NCBI GenBank assembly: GCA_022419385.1
Contig: JAJUBI010000005.1
Span: forward strand, 3,720,001-3,784,000
Direction of reading: 5' to 3'
DNA: 64,000 nt
Source: Paraconiothyrium sp. Pb-2020
Taxonomy: Eukaryota; Ascomycota; Dothideomycetes; Pleosporales; Didymosphaeriaceae
The notes beneath the pieces are model-generated. The model saw nothing but the letters and a program-made list of their open reading frames with translations, ran no database searches and was not told where the DNA came from. The translations under genes and the position numbers were made by a program. How positions within the stretch are numbered: position 1 is the stretch's first letter; every line of letters begins with the position of its first letter. Positions 20,944 to 30,297 of the stretch are shown piece by piece.

Positions 20944-21258
20944 CTACCTCAGCCTCACCAACACTGTCTTGAAAGTATGAACCACCTCGCGCGTTACGCG
21001 ATTGACTATCCTGCACCTGTCTGTCGCATGACCTTCTCCTGGGATATCAGATTCGGGCCAGATGACCTGCAGATCACTATTACGATTCTGCGCTAGATCT
21101 TTGGCATTTTGTCTCAGGTCTCTTTCGGCGGCTTGTTGGTCCCAGAAGGCTTGCGTTACAGTCGTGCGGACGCGAGCATTATTGGGATAGGCATGTGAGT
21201 GGATGATTACCCAGACGTAGCCCGGGTCAGGGGAGGAAACGTTGGAGCGGGGTGGCAT
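20944..21258 (-). CDS. Small protein family member 1, uncharacterised
   Basis: 104 aa on the minus strand, starting MPPRSN and preceded on that strand by a TATATAA box ~110 bp upstream (near 21366). No signal peptide. It shares with the two plus-strand neighbours a start MP, a YVWVIIHSH-like beta strand and a C-terminal pattern C-x-I-x4-T-x-E-x2-H-x-F (here CRIVNRVTREVVHTF). I infer a paralogous family; function unknown. Confidence 0.6.
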   Translation of the reverse strand: MPPRSNVSSPDPGYVWVIIHSHAYPNNARVRTTVTQAFWDQQAAERDLRQNAKDLAQNRNSDLQVIWPESDIPGEGHATDRCRIVNRVTREVVHTFKTVLVRLR

Positions 21259-21745
21259 TGTTACTGGTTTGAGTTAATTCGGGCGTTTTGTTTTGAGTTT
21301 GTATAATTGTTGCTTGCTGAAGTTTGAATTGAGTTGAACGAAATACGGGCGAGAAGGCGGGTTTATATATGCAGGGGAAAGACCAAAGTCGTGAGCTGTG
21401 GGACAAGCTGGCGTGAGATGGTGAGTCATTGTATGGTCGTGGGTATACTGGTTTGCGTGGTAGAGGGCGTTCCTATGGTTTGTGATTTTGGCGTTGTGGT
21501 GGTGAGGTGACGTGTGGACAGCAAAGATTCTGCGGGCGGTGTTAAAACCACGACGGCCAGGTATTGGTGTTAACTCACAGGCCATGGAACGCTGACAGGA
21601 ACGATTGCAGTTCTTACACGTCGTCTTATGGGCTGCTAGTTGTCTTGGAGCGTACATCTATTTTAAATGCAGTCCTTCACGGAATATTTCTCCTTCACCA
21701 ACGTGCGTCGTCTTGTAAGGGAGACAGAAGTTTTCATACAGTAGA
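21259..21745. other. Divergent intergenic
   Basis: Promoter space between paralogues 1 (minus) and 2 (plus). TATA near 21366 serves the minus-strand gene. The open frame at 21274-21657 minus has no support. Confidence 0.5.
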
Positions 21746-22078
21746 ATGCCTCATCTGTGTCCGCCTACATATTTTGTCCATTTTGAGGATTTCACCCGCC
21801 CTGGAGCTCTACCCACGCACCAGTCGCATGCGTACCATCTTAGGTCCACAGCTGTGTCAGACATGAACCACAACGTGTGGAATCTATGCTTCGCTAATCC
21901 AGATTTTCATCTGGAGTGCGAGACGGTAGATGTGAATGAGATAGTGCGGAGCATATCGAGCTATACAATATATAGGCTAGGGACGACGGATGTGATGTAC
22001 AGGTTTTGGATTCAGGAGGTTGATGAGGTGGGAGGTATGAGCGATCAGGGAGCGGGTGGTGGTAGTATTACTGGATGA
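21746..22078 (+). CDS. Small protein family member 2, uncharacterised
   Basis: 110 aa starting MPHLCPPTYFVHFED. Aligns along its whole length with member 3: VWNLCFANPDFHLE against AWNLFLADSNVKVE, and TIYRLGTTDVMYRFWIQEV against FIYRQRTWEALHLFWLEIV. No signal peptide or membrane segment. A Gly-rich tail (GAGGGS) follows. Function unknown. Confidence 0.6.
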   Translation: MPHLCPPTYFVHFEDFTRPGALPTHQSHAYHLRSTAVSDMNHNVWNLCFANPDFHLECETVDVNEIVRSISSYTIYRLGTTDVMYRFWIQEVDEVGGMSDQGAGGGSITG

Positions 22079-22539
22079 GAAGCATACAGAGGGCGCAAAG
22101 TTGGAGTTACGATGACATCGCTAGTGATGTGTACAGGATATATGAGCACTACACGTGGGTTGCAAGAAAACACATCTGGACTATGGCCAGCAGTACAATA
22201 TGTTACTGTATGTCACTGTTGTGATCGAAATCAAGTTGAAATAACACACTGCCGCCAGTCAATGTCCATGAGAGGCTGTCTGCTCAAGGGGATGGATGTG
22301 CGCAATACGTGCGCAACTCCCCCTGCTACATCAGGAGTCATTTCTGACAGCACATATCTCCTCTGAACTGTCATTCCGGTGAATCTATTGACTAGGTTAG
22401 CCAGTACCATCTGTTTTCCAACTCGCCGCGCGAGCTGTCAGAAAGGACAACTCATATATTCTCACCCCTCCTTCTTTTCGGCCTACTCATCTCTCAACTC
22501 CTCACCTAGCCCCAAGTACCACGGGACATTCAATTCAAG
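22079..22539. other. Intergenic between paralogues
   Basis: 0.46 kb without recognised features apart from an AT-rich CATATATT at ~22452, a possible TATA element for paralogue 3. Confidence 0.4.
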
Positions 22540-22860
22540 ATGCCACTCCGTTTCCTACCTAACTACGCCTATGTTGTCCATCACGTAGATATGCGGTATG
22601 ATCCTCCGACTCGTTCCCACCAAATAATACGATACTATAGCGGATCAGACGCTACGTGGGACATAGTCAATAGCGCATGGAACCTCTTCCTGGCAGACTC
22701 GAACGTGAAAGTGGAGCATGAGATGGGTGATGTGGGCGAGATTACGGAAGGTGTGGTGAGATGTTTTATTTACAGGCAACGGACGTGGGAGGCTCTGCAC
22801 CTGTTTTGGCTCGAGATCGTGGAATGCGGCGGAGAGGGAGTTGGGGACGATATAGAGTGA
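22540..22860 (+). CDS. Small protein family member 3, uncharacterised
   Basis: 106 aa starting MPLRFLPNYAYVVHH, with AAG before the ATG. Shares the family pattern with members 1 and 2 (C-terminal CFIYRQRTWEALHLF). Negatively charged overall, no secretion signal. Function unknown; the arrangement suggests recent local duplication followed by fast divergence. Confidence 0.6.
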   Translation: MPLRFLPNYAYVVHHVDMRYDPPTRSHQIIRYYSGSDATWDIVNSAWNLFLADSNVKVEHEMGDVGEITEGVVRCFIYRQRTWEALHLFWLEIVECGGEGVGDDIE

Positions 22861-23782
22861 CTTCAGGTCTTTAGGGTAGGAATGAGAGGAAGAAATCTCA
22901 TTCTTGGTCAACAACCCTATTCGGTGCGTGGTGGAGTAATCGTAGAGCACATGGATTAGTAGAGATGGCGGTTATTGTGCGGTTGTTTCAGTACATACAC
23001 TCCCCAGAGCTTAGACAAAGAAGGGACTCCATGCAACAATGGTCTTTGAGCGCTTGTTACTTCTTCAAGTCCTCTTTGACGCTCCTTTGTCAAGCTAGCG
23101 TGTTCTACTTTGGTCTAGTAAAACAATCAGAAGCATGTGAGAGACGCAGATATAGTACGAATGGTCAGTATGTGCCTTTTTGCAGTATCTAGAAACAACG
23201 CATATTTCACATCTTTTTTCCCTTGCATAGCGAAGCTTTCCCAGTCACTGCATCTCAATATTGCATCCTGCATGCATCCTGTGTTCATCTGCTTAGCGCG
23301 CGCAACACTGAACCCGTTCACCATTCACTCACCATTCCCAGCCACTGGATTATCTTGCACAATAGCAACAGGAGCACGATATAAACATAACTGCACAATA
23401 GCTTGATTTCTGCTGAGCTCCTACTAGCCATTTATATCTAAGTCTCACCCCTCAAATTATCCATCCACTACAATTTTTCAACCACACATTTTCTTTAGCC
23501 AATGTGAGCTCCTCACACTCCTTGCCGGTGTCTCACGCGATACGACCGCGCGAACACAGCCACCACCACATCCGCTCCACGAAGAATCCCTAGAAAGGCC
23601 TCAAGAAAGGCCCAAGTCCACCCCAGCATACCCATCATGTACTGGCCACTTCCGCCCGCGATACGTCACACTATATATACCCAGCAAACCACCTCATATC
23701 TGCCCGCTGCTCGCTCCTTGAGAACGACCACCCAGGATACTACGCCCTTTCAGAGTCGAAGCAACACCGCTACGCTTTGAAG
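22861..23782. other. Intergenic, nothing certain
   Basis: 0.9 kb. A TATATATA element at ~23672 stands ~110 bp before the coding-like stretch at 23783, the same spacing as paralogue 1. Short open frames are not supported. Confidence 0.4.
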
Positions 23783-24334
23783 ATGGTCTTGCTTGAAGAA
23801 CGGTTGACCAGCACTATCATCTACACGCACACCTCAGTATACGGGTTACATCGAGGCGAGCGCTCATGGCGCCGCGAGATGTGACTCGGATCGTAAGATG
23901 AGGAAGGGACTAGGGGTATGTGGGAGGAGAAGGTGGCGAGAAGCTGAGGCGAGTGTTGGCGAGGAAGATGTGGGAGAAAGATCCGATTGTGGGCGGGGAC
24001 GGGGGGACGATGTGGATGAGCAAGGGGAGGACAAAGCGCAGCTCCAAGTTGGGGTGCGTGGAGAGAGTCGACGGTGCGGTGGAGATGATGAATAACAGGA
24101 GGAAGCTCAGAGAGGGGGGCAGAGATGCAGAGGCTAGAAGCGCGATTTTGGGGCGGATATGTGAGGGTTGATGAGGCTGTCCTGGAGCCGGAACCTGAGT
24201 GGGAAAAGGAGCTCAGAGGTGACCTTAGTCGGGAGGGATTTGAGGCGTTCTTAGAGTCGGAAGGACAGGAATTGGTCGAAGAACCGAAGGTTGAGTACAG
24301 CGGGGAAGATTTTGCAGCCTTTTTGGAGTCTTGA
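23783..24334 (+). pseudogene. Decayed coding-like stretch, possible fourth small-gene relic
   Basis: An ATG at 23783 follows a TATA box and opens a 33-codon frame (TSTIIYTHTSVYG resembles the strand seen in the small-protein family). Two further frames overlap in different registers, 23914-24171 and 24125-24334, the last strongly acidic with a repeated FEAFLES / FAAFLES motif. No single splice model joins them without frame change. Either a pseudogene, an indel-damaged gene, or chance frames. Confidence 0.3.
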
Positions 24335-24560
24335 GTTCAGACCTAGGCAAGGACATAGAGGTCACCAACACACCAGAACAAGGCACTAGCTGGTCTAGTG
24401 GGTATAACGATCGTATTAACATTACTTTTCATATATGCATCTTCCACGTTCCACGTGCCATGCCAATCCTACAAATGCGTCCGCCCAGCCCCTTATTTAC
24501 AACGAGTGGTCTGCCAGATGGCATGCAGTAAGCCCTTGGGTCTTCCTCCTCGCATGGCAT

Positions 24561-26463
24561 CTACAACAGACCAACGGTCCTCTGCTTCGTCTTCTTGACA
24601 TCAACGTTCTGCCAGAGCGCGACACTGACCCAAGTGAGAAGGTACAAGCAAGTAGCCGAGATAAGCATGTAGCGTTGAGCCTGTCCGTAGCTTAGATTGA
24701 TAGCATCACGAGTCGGGCTGCCGACGGGGTACGAGCTTTGCGCGCCGAGCTCGCCGTAGATAGTGGCAAAGTCTTTCTGGGACTCTGCCGGCAAGTTGGC
24801 CATAAGGCGCACGGGGAAAACACCCGTCCAGATGGCACCGGCGATGGTAGATCCGATGGCGGAACCAACAGCAATAATCATAGACTCGGTGGCAAGGAGT
24901 GCGGGGTAGTCTTGCTGCTTCGACACAGTCATGAGGGTCGTCTGCTCAGAAATGACGAGGATGCCACCACCGAAGGCAATGAAGATGAGGCACATGACAA
25001 TGTAACCAATGTTAACGTCGGGCTGGCGGAAGTGAATCATCAGACCGACACCAAGGATTGTGAGTGGTACACCCAGGACGAGTGAGTAGATCTTCAGTTT
25101 GCCGTAGTATCGGAGAGCAACTCCATAGACCAGACTGCAGAAACATGATCCCATGGTATAGGTGTTGTTGATGTAGCCGGCGTAGAGGATGGGTTGGTTG
25201 AACACAACGATGAGCATGGAGTATAGGTACGAATCCCAGACATACCAAGCGGTGTACAGAGAGAAAGCCATCGTGTACGTGAAGATGACGGTGCGGTTTT
25301 TCAGTAGGTGCCAGGGAACGAAAGTGACTGGAGCGCCATACTTCTCCCAGAAGCCGAACGCGATAATAAGGAGGGCACCAAAGATGATGAAGCAGATGAT
25401 CATGGGCGATTTCCAGGTGTCGGCCTGGAAACTGTAGAGGTTGAAGGCCAAGAGGAAGAGAGCAAGACCGGTGGCGAGGACCAGCAAACCGACAACGTCG
25501 AATTCGATGACGTAGTACTTGAGGGCTTGGAAGAAGCTGCCACGGCTAGGCTCCTCCGGAATAAGACCTTGAGCGCGAGCCTTCCTGTTGTTCTTGGTGA
25601 ACAGCCAGATGAGCGGGGCAGCAACGACAGGGATGATGATCGAGAACATGCCGAATCCCCATTTGAAACCCATACCACCTTCACTTAGGACGCTGGCCAT
25701 TGCAGGAGGGTACACCCACGTGGTGATGAGCCAAGGCGAAGCCACAAATGCAATGAAGAATGCTCGGTTGCGAAGCTTGGAGGTATCGGCGACAAAAATG
25801 GTGATGGAAAAGTCAACCATGTTGTAGCCCGTGGACCAGAAGGTCATGGCGGCACAGTACGTCTGTACGTTTTTGCATCCGGCCATCATGACCAGACCCA
25901 TGACACAGCTGATGATACCAATGGTGAGGGCCACTGGCCGACCCCAGATATTCATGATCTTAGCGTAAGGGAGCTTCCAGATGCCGGCGACGAGACTCGC
26001 GATGACACTGGTCAACGCAGTCAAGGAATGCGCCTCGAAGGAGGAGGTAACGTAAGGCGTCAAGAGATAGATACTGCTTGATGTGAAGGCAAGGATCCAA
26101 GCCAGGCACCATACACTTTGTCGAGTTAGTCCAGTTCGTGAACAACGTGGCGGAGAATCGAACTTACTTGACATAGGCCAGGAGGAGTTCTTTCTTGGTC
26201 CAAACCAAGGTCATGGCCTGCGCTTTCGCCACACCGGCCTCGACCGTGGTGTCGACCTTGTTAAGAGAATCATCGTCGGTCTCATCCTCAGAGCGAGGAG
26301 CGCCCAACTTCTCATCAACAGGCCGGTGGCCCCCATCGATGCTGGTGCTGTGCCCAGCAACAGAGGCAGGAACGTCGGCAACGTCCTTCTCTGTCATGTT
26401 GGCGTCGCGGTCACTCTTGCTGACCAGAGCAGCCGAAGTGAGGCCCTTGAAGCTGATACCCAT
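24561..26463 (-). CDS. Siderophore-iron MFS transporter (Sit1/MirB type)
   Basis: Minus-strand exons 26463-26168 and 26115-24561 (GTAAGT donor, CTAAC branch site, CAAAG acceptor, phase 2) encode 616 aa. About 100 hydrophilic residues precede 14 hydrophobic segments. WTKKELLLAYVN leading straight into TM1, IMNIWGRPVAL (motif A variant), STGYNMVDFSITIFVADTS and SSYPVGSPTRDAINLSYG in the last extracellular loop are typical of fungal siderophore:H+ symporters. The protein should import ferric siderophores at the plasma membrane. Regulation by a GATA repressor of the SreA type is suggested by a consensus site upstream (separate entry). Confidence 0.88.
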
Positions 26464-26523
26464 CTTGGCTGAAGCTCAAAACCCGAAGGTGAGAGGGGTG
26501 GGTGAGAAGGAAGGTGAGTGTTG

Positions 26524-26543
26524 ATCTGATCAAGATTGATAAG
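26524..26543. promoter_or_regulatory. Proximal GATA motifs of siderophore transporter
   Basis: ATCTGATCA (26524-26532) and GATAAG (26538-26543) lie 60-80 bp upstream of the transporter ATG. They partly match the ATCWGATAA site of fungal iron-responsive GATA factors. Confidence 0.4.
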
Positions 26544-26984
26544 ATCCGAAGGCTTGCGCGACACACGGCAGGTACATATACTGGTGCCGGAGAAGAGCTA
26601 CCGCTGGCGAGTTACAGGGCCCACTGGCCGCAGAGACCCAGGCAATCGGCTCATGCATGGGGTGGAGCAGACTCTTCTCTTTACGCAACAAACTCGCAAT
26701 AAGCTCTCAGGCTAAGGCGCCAGGCTCGCGTTCCCGCCGTCGGCGCTCCCGCTCATTCCTCCCATTCTGAAAATTTGAGCCATAGCATTGGAACGATGGC
26801 CAAGTCCGAACAAAATTTGCGCAGCGCGGCAACCTCTCGAATGGACTCGACCCCATTGTAGCAGTGCGACCGTCCTCCACCAGCCTTAGCGTTCACGCTA
26901 ATTCCGACCCGCAACGCTTAGCAGACTTATTTCGGATATAGACCGGGACCAGGAACGTTGGTGTCCAATAGCGGCATCTAATCA

Positions 26985-27023
26985 TTATCAGATGAAAACT
27001 TTTCATCTAATCAGATCGATCTG
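26985..27023 (-). promoter_or_regulatory. Iron-GATA consensus site plus palindrome cluster
   Basis: 26985-26993 read on the minus strand is ATCTGATAA, an exact match to the ATCWGATAA consensus of SreA/Fep1-type repressors, ~520 bp upstream of the siderophore transporter start. It overlaps a perfect 9-bp inverted repeat (AGATGAAAA-C-TTTTCATCT, 26990-27008) and is followed by a self-complementary CAGATCGATCTG at 27012-27023, itself preceded by TAATCAGAT. Confidence 0.6.
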
Positions 27024-27684
27024 GCTGCCGACCCATGTCCCGTCGTACGTTGCGTTGCGGGGACGCGTTTTGATCGTCAAAGCATGGGAGCGGGCCCGAT
27101 ACCGGAAATCAAGCACTCGTACGGCTCTCACAAAGTAGTACCACTCCCCTGGGGCCAGACGACGTGGGCTTGAATCCCTCGGCGCGATCCGGAACAGAAG
27201 TTCGCACCTCGTTTACTTCTTGGGTTCGTTCAGACAAGCATTTCTCACTGCGTGCAAAGAATAAGCGACTCGTACATTGACTTGGCAGGGTAATGCAACT
27301 GGTGGCGCAGGCTAGGCCATCCGTCGGCGCCAGGATTGTGTTGCTGTCGGGTTCGGTTGCAAAATACGTACAACAGCGAAGGGTGTTTCTCTGCGACTGG
27401 TCGACGGAACTTGCCTGTGGAGTTGCGCGCTTCGCGCGAATGGAACAGACGAGCATTGCACACGACACAGTCGGTTAAATCGAGCCTGGCAGCAGACATC
27501 GTCCCCCAACGGCTGCTGTTGTTCTATCGCAGTTCGAGCTCAGCGTTCCACGAACGTGAGCCCAGTTAGTACTTCCAATATAGCGTTAATAGTAATCTGA
27601 ATGATGATCCCTCATGCTTGAGATAATTACCATCTTCTATGGTATAGATTCTCATACTCGGTGTGCACTCGGTCGAAGCATCGA

Positions 27685-27720
27685 ATCTAATCTGATCTTG
27701 TGGCTTGATCTAATCTGATC
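27685..27720. repeat. Direct repeat ATCTAATCTGATC x2
   Basis: Identical 13-mers at 27685-27697 and 27708-27720, 23 bp apart, each with the ATCTGAT core seen nearer the transporter. Possibly distal GATA sites. Confidence 0.45.
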
Positions 27721-28133
27721 GCGCGCTTGGAGCTCGAGTGGATAATCCTCTCAAACACCTCTGGAGGTTTGCAGTCCTCATGACCGCTGGAGCTCCCCGT
27801 TCGATCATCCCGAAGTTGACCGAGGACGCGGAACCTTCCGCGTTTTGACCATTCTTGCCGATCATTGAAGAGCGGAGAGTTCCCAGACGGCTTCGGTTGG
27901 TGATGTAGGTGGATTCTACCCGAGCACATCGTGATGGCGAATGTTTGGAGAATGTCTCTGCTTAAAGGGTGGGTAGTCGAGACGGCGTCAAGTCATGATG
28001 CAAGTGGCACCTTGGGACAAGATCGTGATGGTGGAAGCTTGAAGCCCGACGTCTTGTTGAGCCAGCCGTCGTCGGGCACCGCCAATCGATCAATCGAAGG
28101 GCCCAATGGCTGATGAACAAAGTTACTGTTGTC

Positions 28134-29219
28134 TCACGCTTGCCCTCTCATCTTACTTCTTTCTCGCCTCATCTCTCGCTGCGCCTTCCGCGCTTGACTG
28201 ATACTCGGCACCCTCTCTTTCTCCGCCAACTTGCTCATCTCCAGGCCCTCGTCACTCACTTCGTCTAAGAGGAACGCGCCCATGTTGCCTGTCCTCCACT
28301 TCTGGATCATCCACAGCGCCGTCGCCTCCGTGTCCGCTTTCCCGCCCTTGCTCAGCCGACCCGTCTTCCTCGCAATGCCCTCTAATAGCTCTACGATGTC
28401 GTTTGTAGGCCCAGGGACATACTCTGCATAGAGGGTCGGATCGATAAGATTCATGTGATAGAGGAGGTAGTCGGCGAGCATGACAGGCGGAATGATGGAG
28501 TCCTTGACGCTGCCACAAAGCGCAAGCTTCATCATCGCCTCCGCGTCAGGAACGTAGGGGATGAAGACGCCAGGAGTATCAACGAGATACACGCCACCAC
28601 CCACACCTTTATATCTTCTCTTGCTGGCCTCGTCCATGCCCTGTGCATCGTCTTCGCTAGGGATGATCTTGACGCCGCTGCTAATCTTCCTTGTGACGCC
28701 AGGTTGTGCGCCCGTCTTCGCAACTTTCCCTTTACCAATGCCATGAGCGCGGAGGGCGTTCAGCAATGTAGATTTGCCCACATTGGGCATGCCCACGACT
28801 ATGATTCTGTGCCCGACAAGCTTCCACCTCTGTTGCGCGTGCTCCCGTAGAAAGTCCAGGAGCTTCCCTACGCTCTTCCGTCTGCTCGCTTCGCTGCCTT
28901 CTTCGTTGCCATTCCTCACAAACATTGTCGGGGTTGGCGCATGCCACTTCGCTATGATATCCTCATTCTTTGTATCGCGCCCTCCAAGATCGCGCTTTGT
29001 GTACAAAACCAGTCGCTCTTTCCCTTCGAGGGATTCTTCGAAGAGTGGATTGCGCGAGGTGAGCGGGACGCGGTAGTCGCGGCATTCGATGACAAGGTCG
29101 ATGCTTGAGAGGAGGGTCTTCATCTTCTGTAGACCGGCTTTGTGGTGGCCCAGAAAGTAGGAGCGCGGCAGATGCGAGAGCGAGGGGAAGGCGGCGCGAG
29201 GGACAAACGACATCGCCAT
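28134..29219 (-). CDS. MTG1: Mitochondrial ribosome-assembly GTPase Mtg1
   Basis: Single exon of 361 aa. G motifs occur in circularly permuted order: G4-like YTKRDL near residue 75, G1 GMPNVGKST near 145, then VTRKISSG and G3 VDTPG near 215, which defines the YlqF/MTG1 family. The start SYFLGHHKAGLQKMKTLL-x-SIDLVIECRDYRVP fits Mtg1. The N-terminus MAMSFVPRAAFPSLSHLPRS is positively charged and acid-free, fitting mitochondrial import. In the family it acts on the large mitoribosomal subunit on the inner-membrane matrix face. The C-terminus is very basic. Confidence 0.92.
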   Translation of the reverse strand: MAMSFVPRAAFPSLSHLPRSYFLGHHKAGLQKMKTLLSSIDLVIECRDYRVPLTSRNPLFEESLEGKERLVLYTKRDLGGRDTKNEDIIAKWHAPTPTMFVRNGNEEGSEASRRKSVGKLLDFLREHAQQRWKLVGHRIIVVGMPNVGKSTLLNALRAHGIGKGKVAKTGAQPGVTRKISSGVKIIPSEDDAQGMDEASKRRYKGVGGGVYLVDTPGVFIPYVPDAEAMMKLALCGSVKDSIIPPVMLADYLLYHMNLIDPTLYAEYVPGPTNDIVELLEGIARKTGRLSKGGKADTEATALWMIQKWRTGNMGAFLLDEVSDEGLEMSKLAEKERVPSISQARKAQREMRRERSKMRGQA

Positions 29220-29557
29220 TCTTACAAATCCTGACTATATTATATTAAGTCTATGGTGTTGCTGGATGTGCGCAATGGCGCGTCTTAAGCTATAGTCTCA
29301 TAACGGGTGAAATAGGCGGATGCCGGCAGGCTGTGAGGTCTGATGGATGGACCTGCAATGTGCTGTGTCGTTCCCGAATGTACAAGGGATTATATTTGAC
29401 AAGTGACCGTGTCCACGTCAATTACAGCAAAAGTGGTGCAAATGAGTATGAATGAGTGAGTGTATTGCGAATGCAATAGGTATGCAGCCCGGAGGTCCGC
29501 AACTTTTCCAGGCACGAGTCGAGAAGCTAGATCGGCTAGTCCTGCATGATTCATGCA
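29220..29557. other. Intergenic, nothing recognised
   Basis: MTG1 promoter side and 3' end of the small minus-strand gene's region; no motif identified. Confidence 0.5.
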
Positions 29558-29815
29558 TCAATCACCCCAACCGTCGTCCCATACCCACACTCCACGTCGC
29601 CAGTCGTCTGCCTCATCCTCTCCCGCTAGCTCCTCCTCCAACGCATAAAGCTCATCTAAATCTTCGTTGTTCGCACCCGCGAAGGGGGCTAGGAAGTACA
29701 AAACCCAGAAAGCACTTTCCTCGGGATCGAACCCCTCGCCTTGCAGCATAGCTATGCGCAAAATATGTTTGGATATAGACATGCTGAAGGGTGCATAGAG
29801 TGGTTCAGAAATCAT
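29558..29815 (-). CDS. Small acidic protein, uncharacterised
   Basis: 85 aa single exon. The central AFWVLYFLAPFAGANNEDL followed by a strongly acidic, Trp-rich end (DDWRRGVWVWDDGWGD) is not low complexity by chance composition of this GC range, but I do not recognise a family. No signal peptide. The start could be the internal MSISKH. Confidence 0.4.
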   Translation of the reverse strand: MISEPLYAPFSMSISKHILRIAMLQGEGFDPEESAFWVLYFLAPFAGANNEDLDELYALEEELAGEDEADDWRRGVWVWDDGWGD

Positions 29816-30297
29816 GAACGAAGATGAATCCTACATGCGGAGAAAAGCCCTACATATGGTTTTACAGCCAGCGTGTCGTCGAACGCACAGCCAACCCGTC
29901 ATCAACCGGCCACATTGAACCTTTTGTCATCTAAAACCCCACAATTGCGATGGTGCATCAACGTGGAGCTGCAAGACTAAGCAAGACCATTATGCGATTG
30001 CGATACCTATTTCAGCTCATGCACATGATCGAGCTTTTGCAGCCATCAAGTTGAGCAAACAGCACACACGTGGTCAACTGTGTATGGATGGTCTCAATAT
30101 CATGTTACCCAGGCTCGGATGCAACATTGATACAGCGCCTCCGTACCGTCACCAGGGAAATTTACAATACACGGCCCATATCCTCGTCGTACTCCACACG
30201 GTTAGACACACGACCCCATCTCAATTCAGCCAGAATTACGTCTTGAAACTCGCTATACTGGCTATGTATTGCAGCCAAGGTGGTCCAGCACCGGATG
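29816..30297. other. Intergenic, nothing recognised
   Basis: 0.48 kb upstream of the small gene and downstream of the zinc-binding protein gene; no supported feature. Confidence 0.5.

Larger units (their letters stand above)
26464..28133. other. Long intergenic with palindromes and direct repeats
   Basis: 1.67 kb upstream of the siderophore transporter (minus) and downstream of the MTG1 gene (minus). Contains the GATA-type sites and palindromes listed separately. Overlapping frames at 27109-27569 lie on both strands and are not supported. Confidence 0.5.

Noticed and set aside
24738..25688. Plus-strand frames opposite the siderophore transporter
   Set aside because: Antisense shadows of a well-supported membrane protein gene.
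29715..29745. GGTTCGATCCC B-box-like word on the minus strand
   Set aside because: It falls inside the small acidic protein frame and has no A box or cloverleaf around it.
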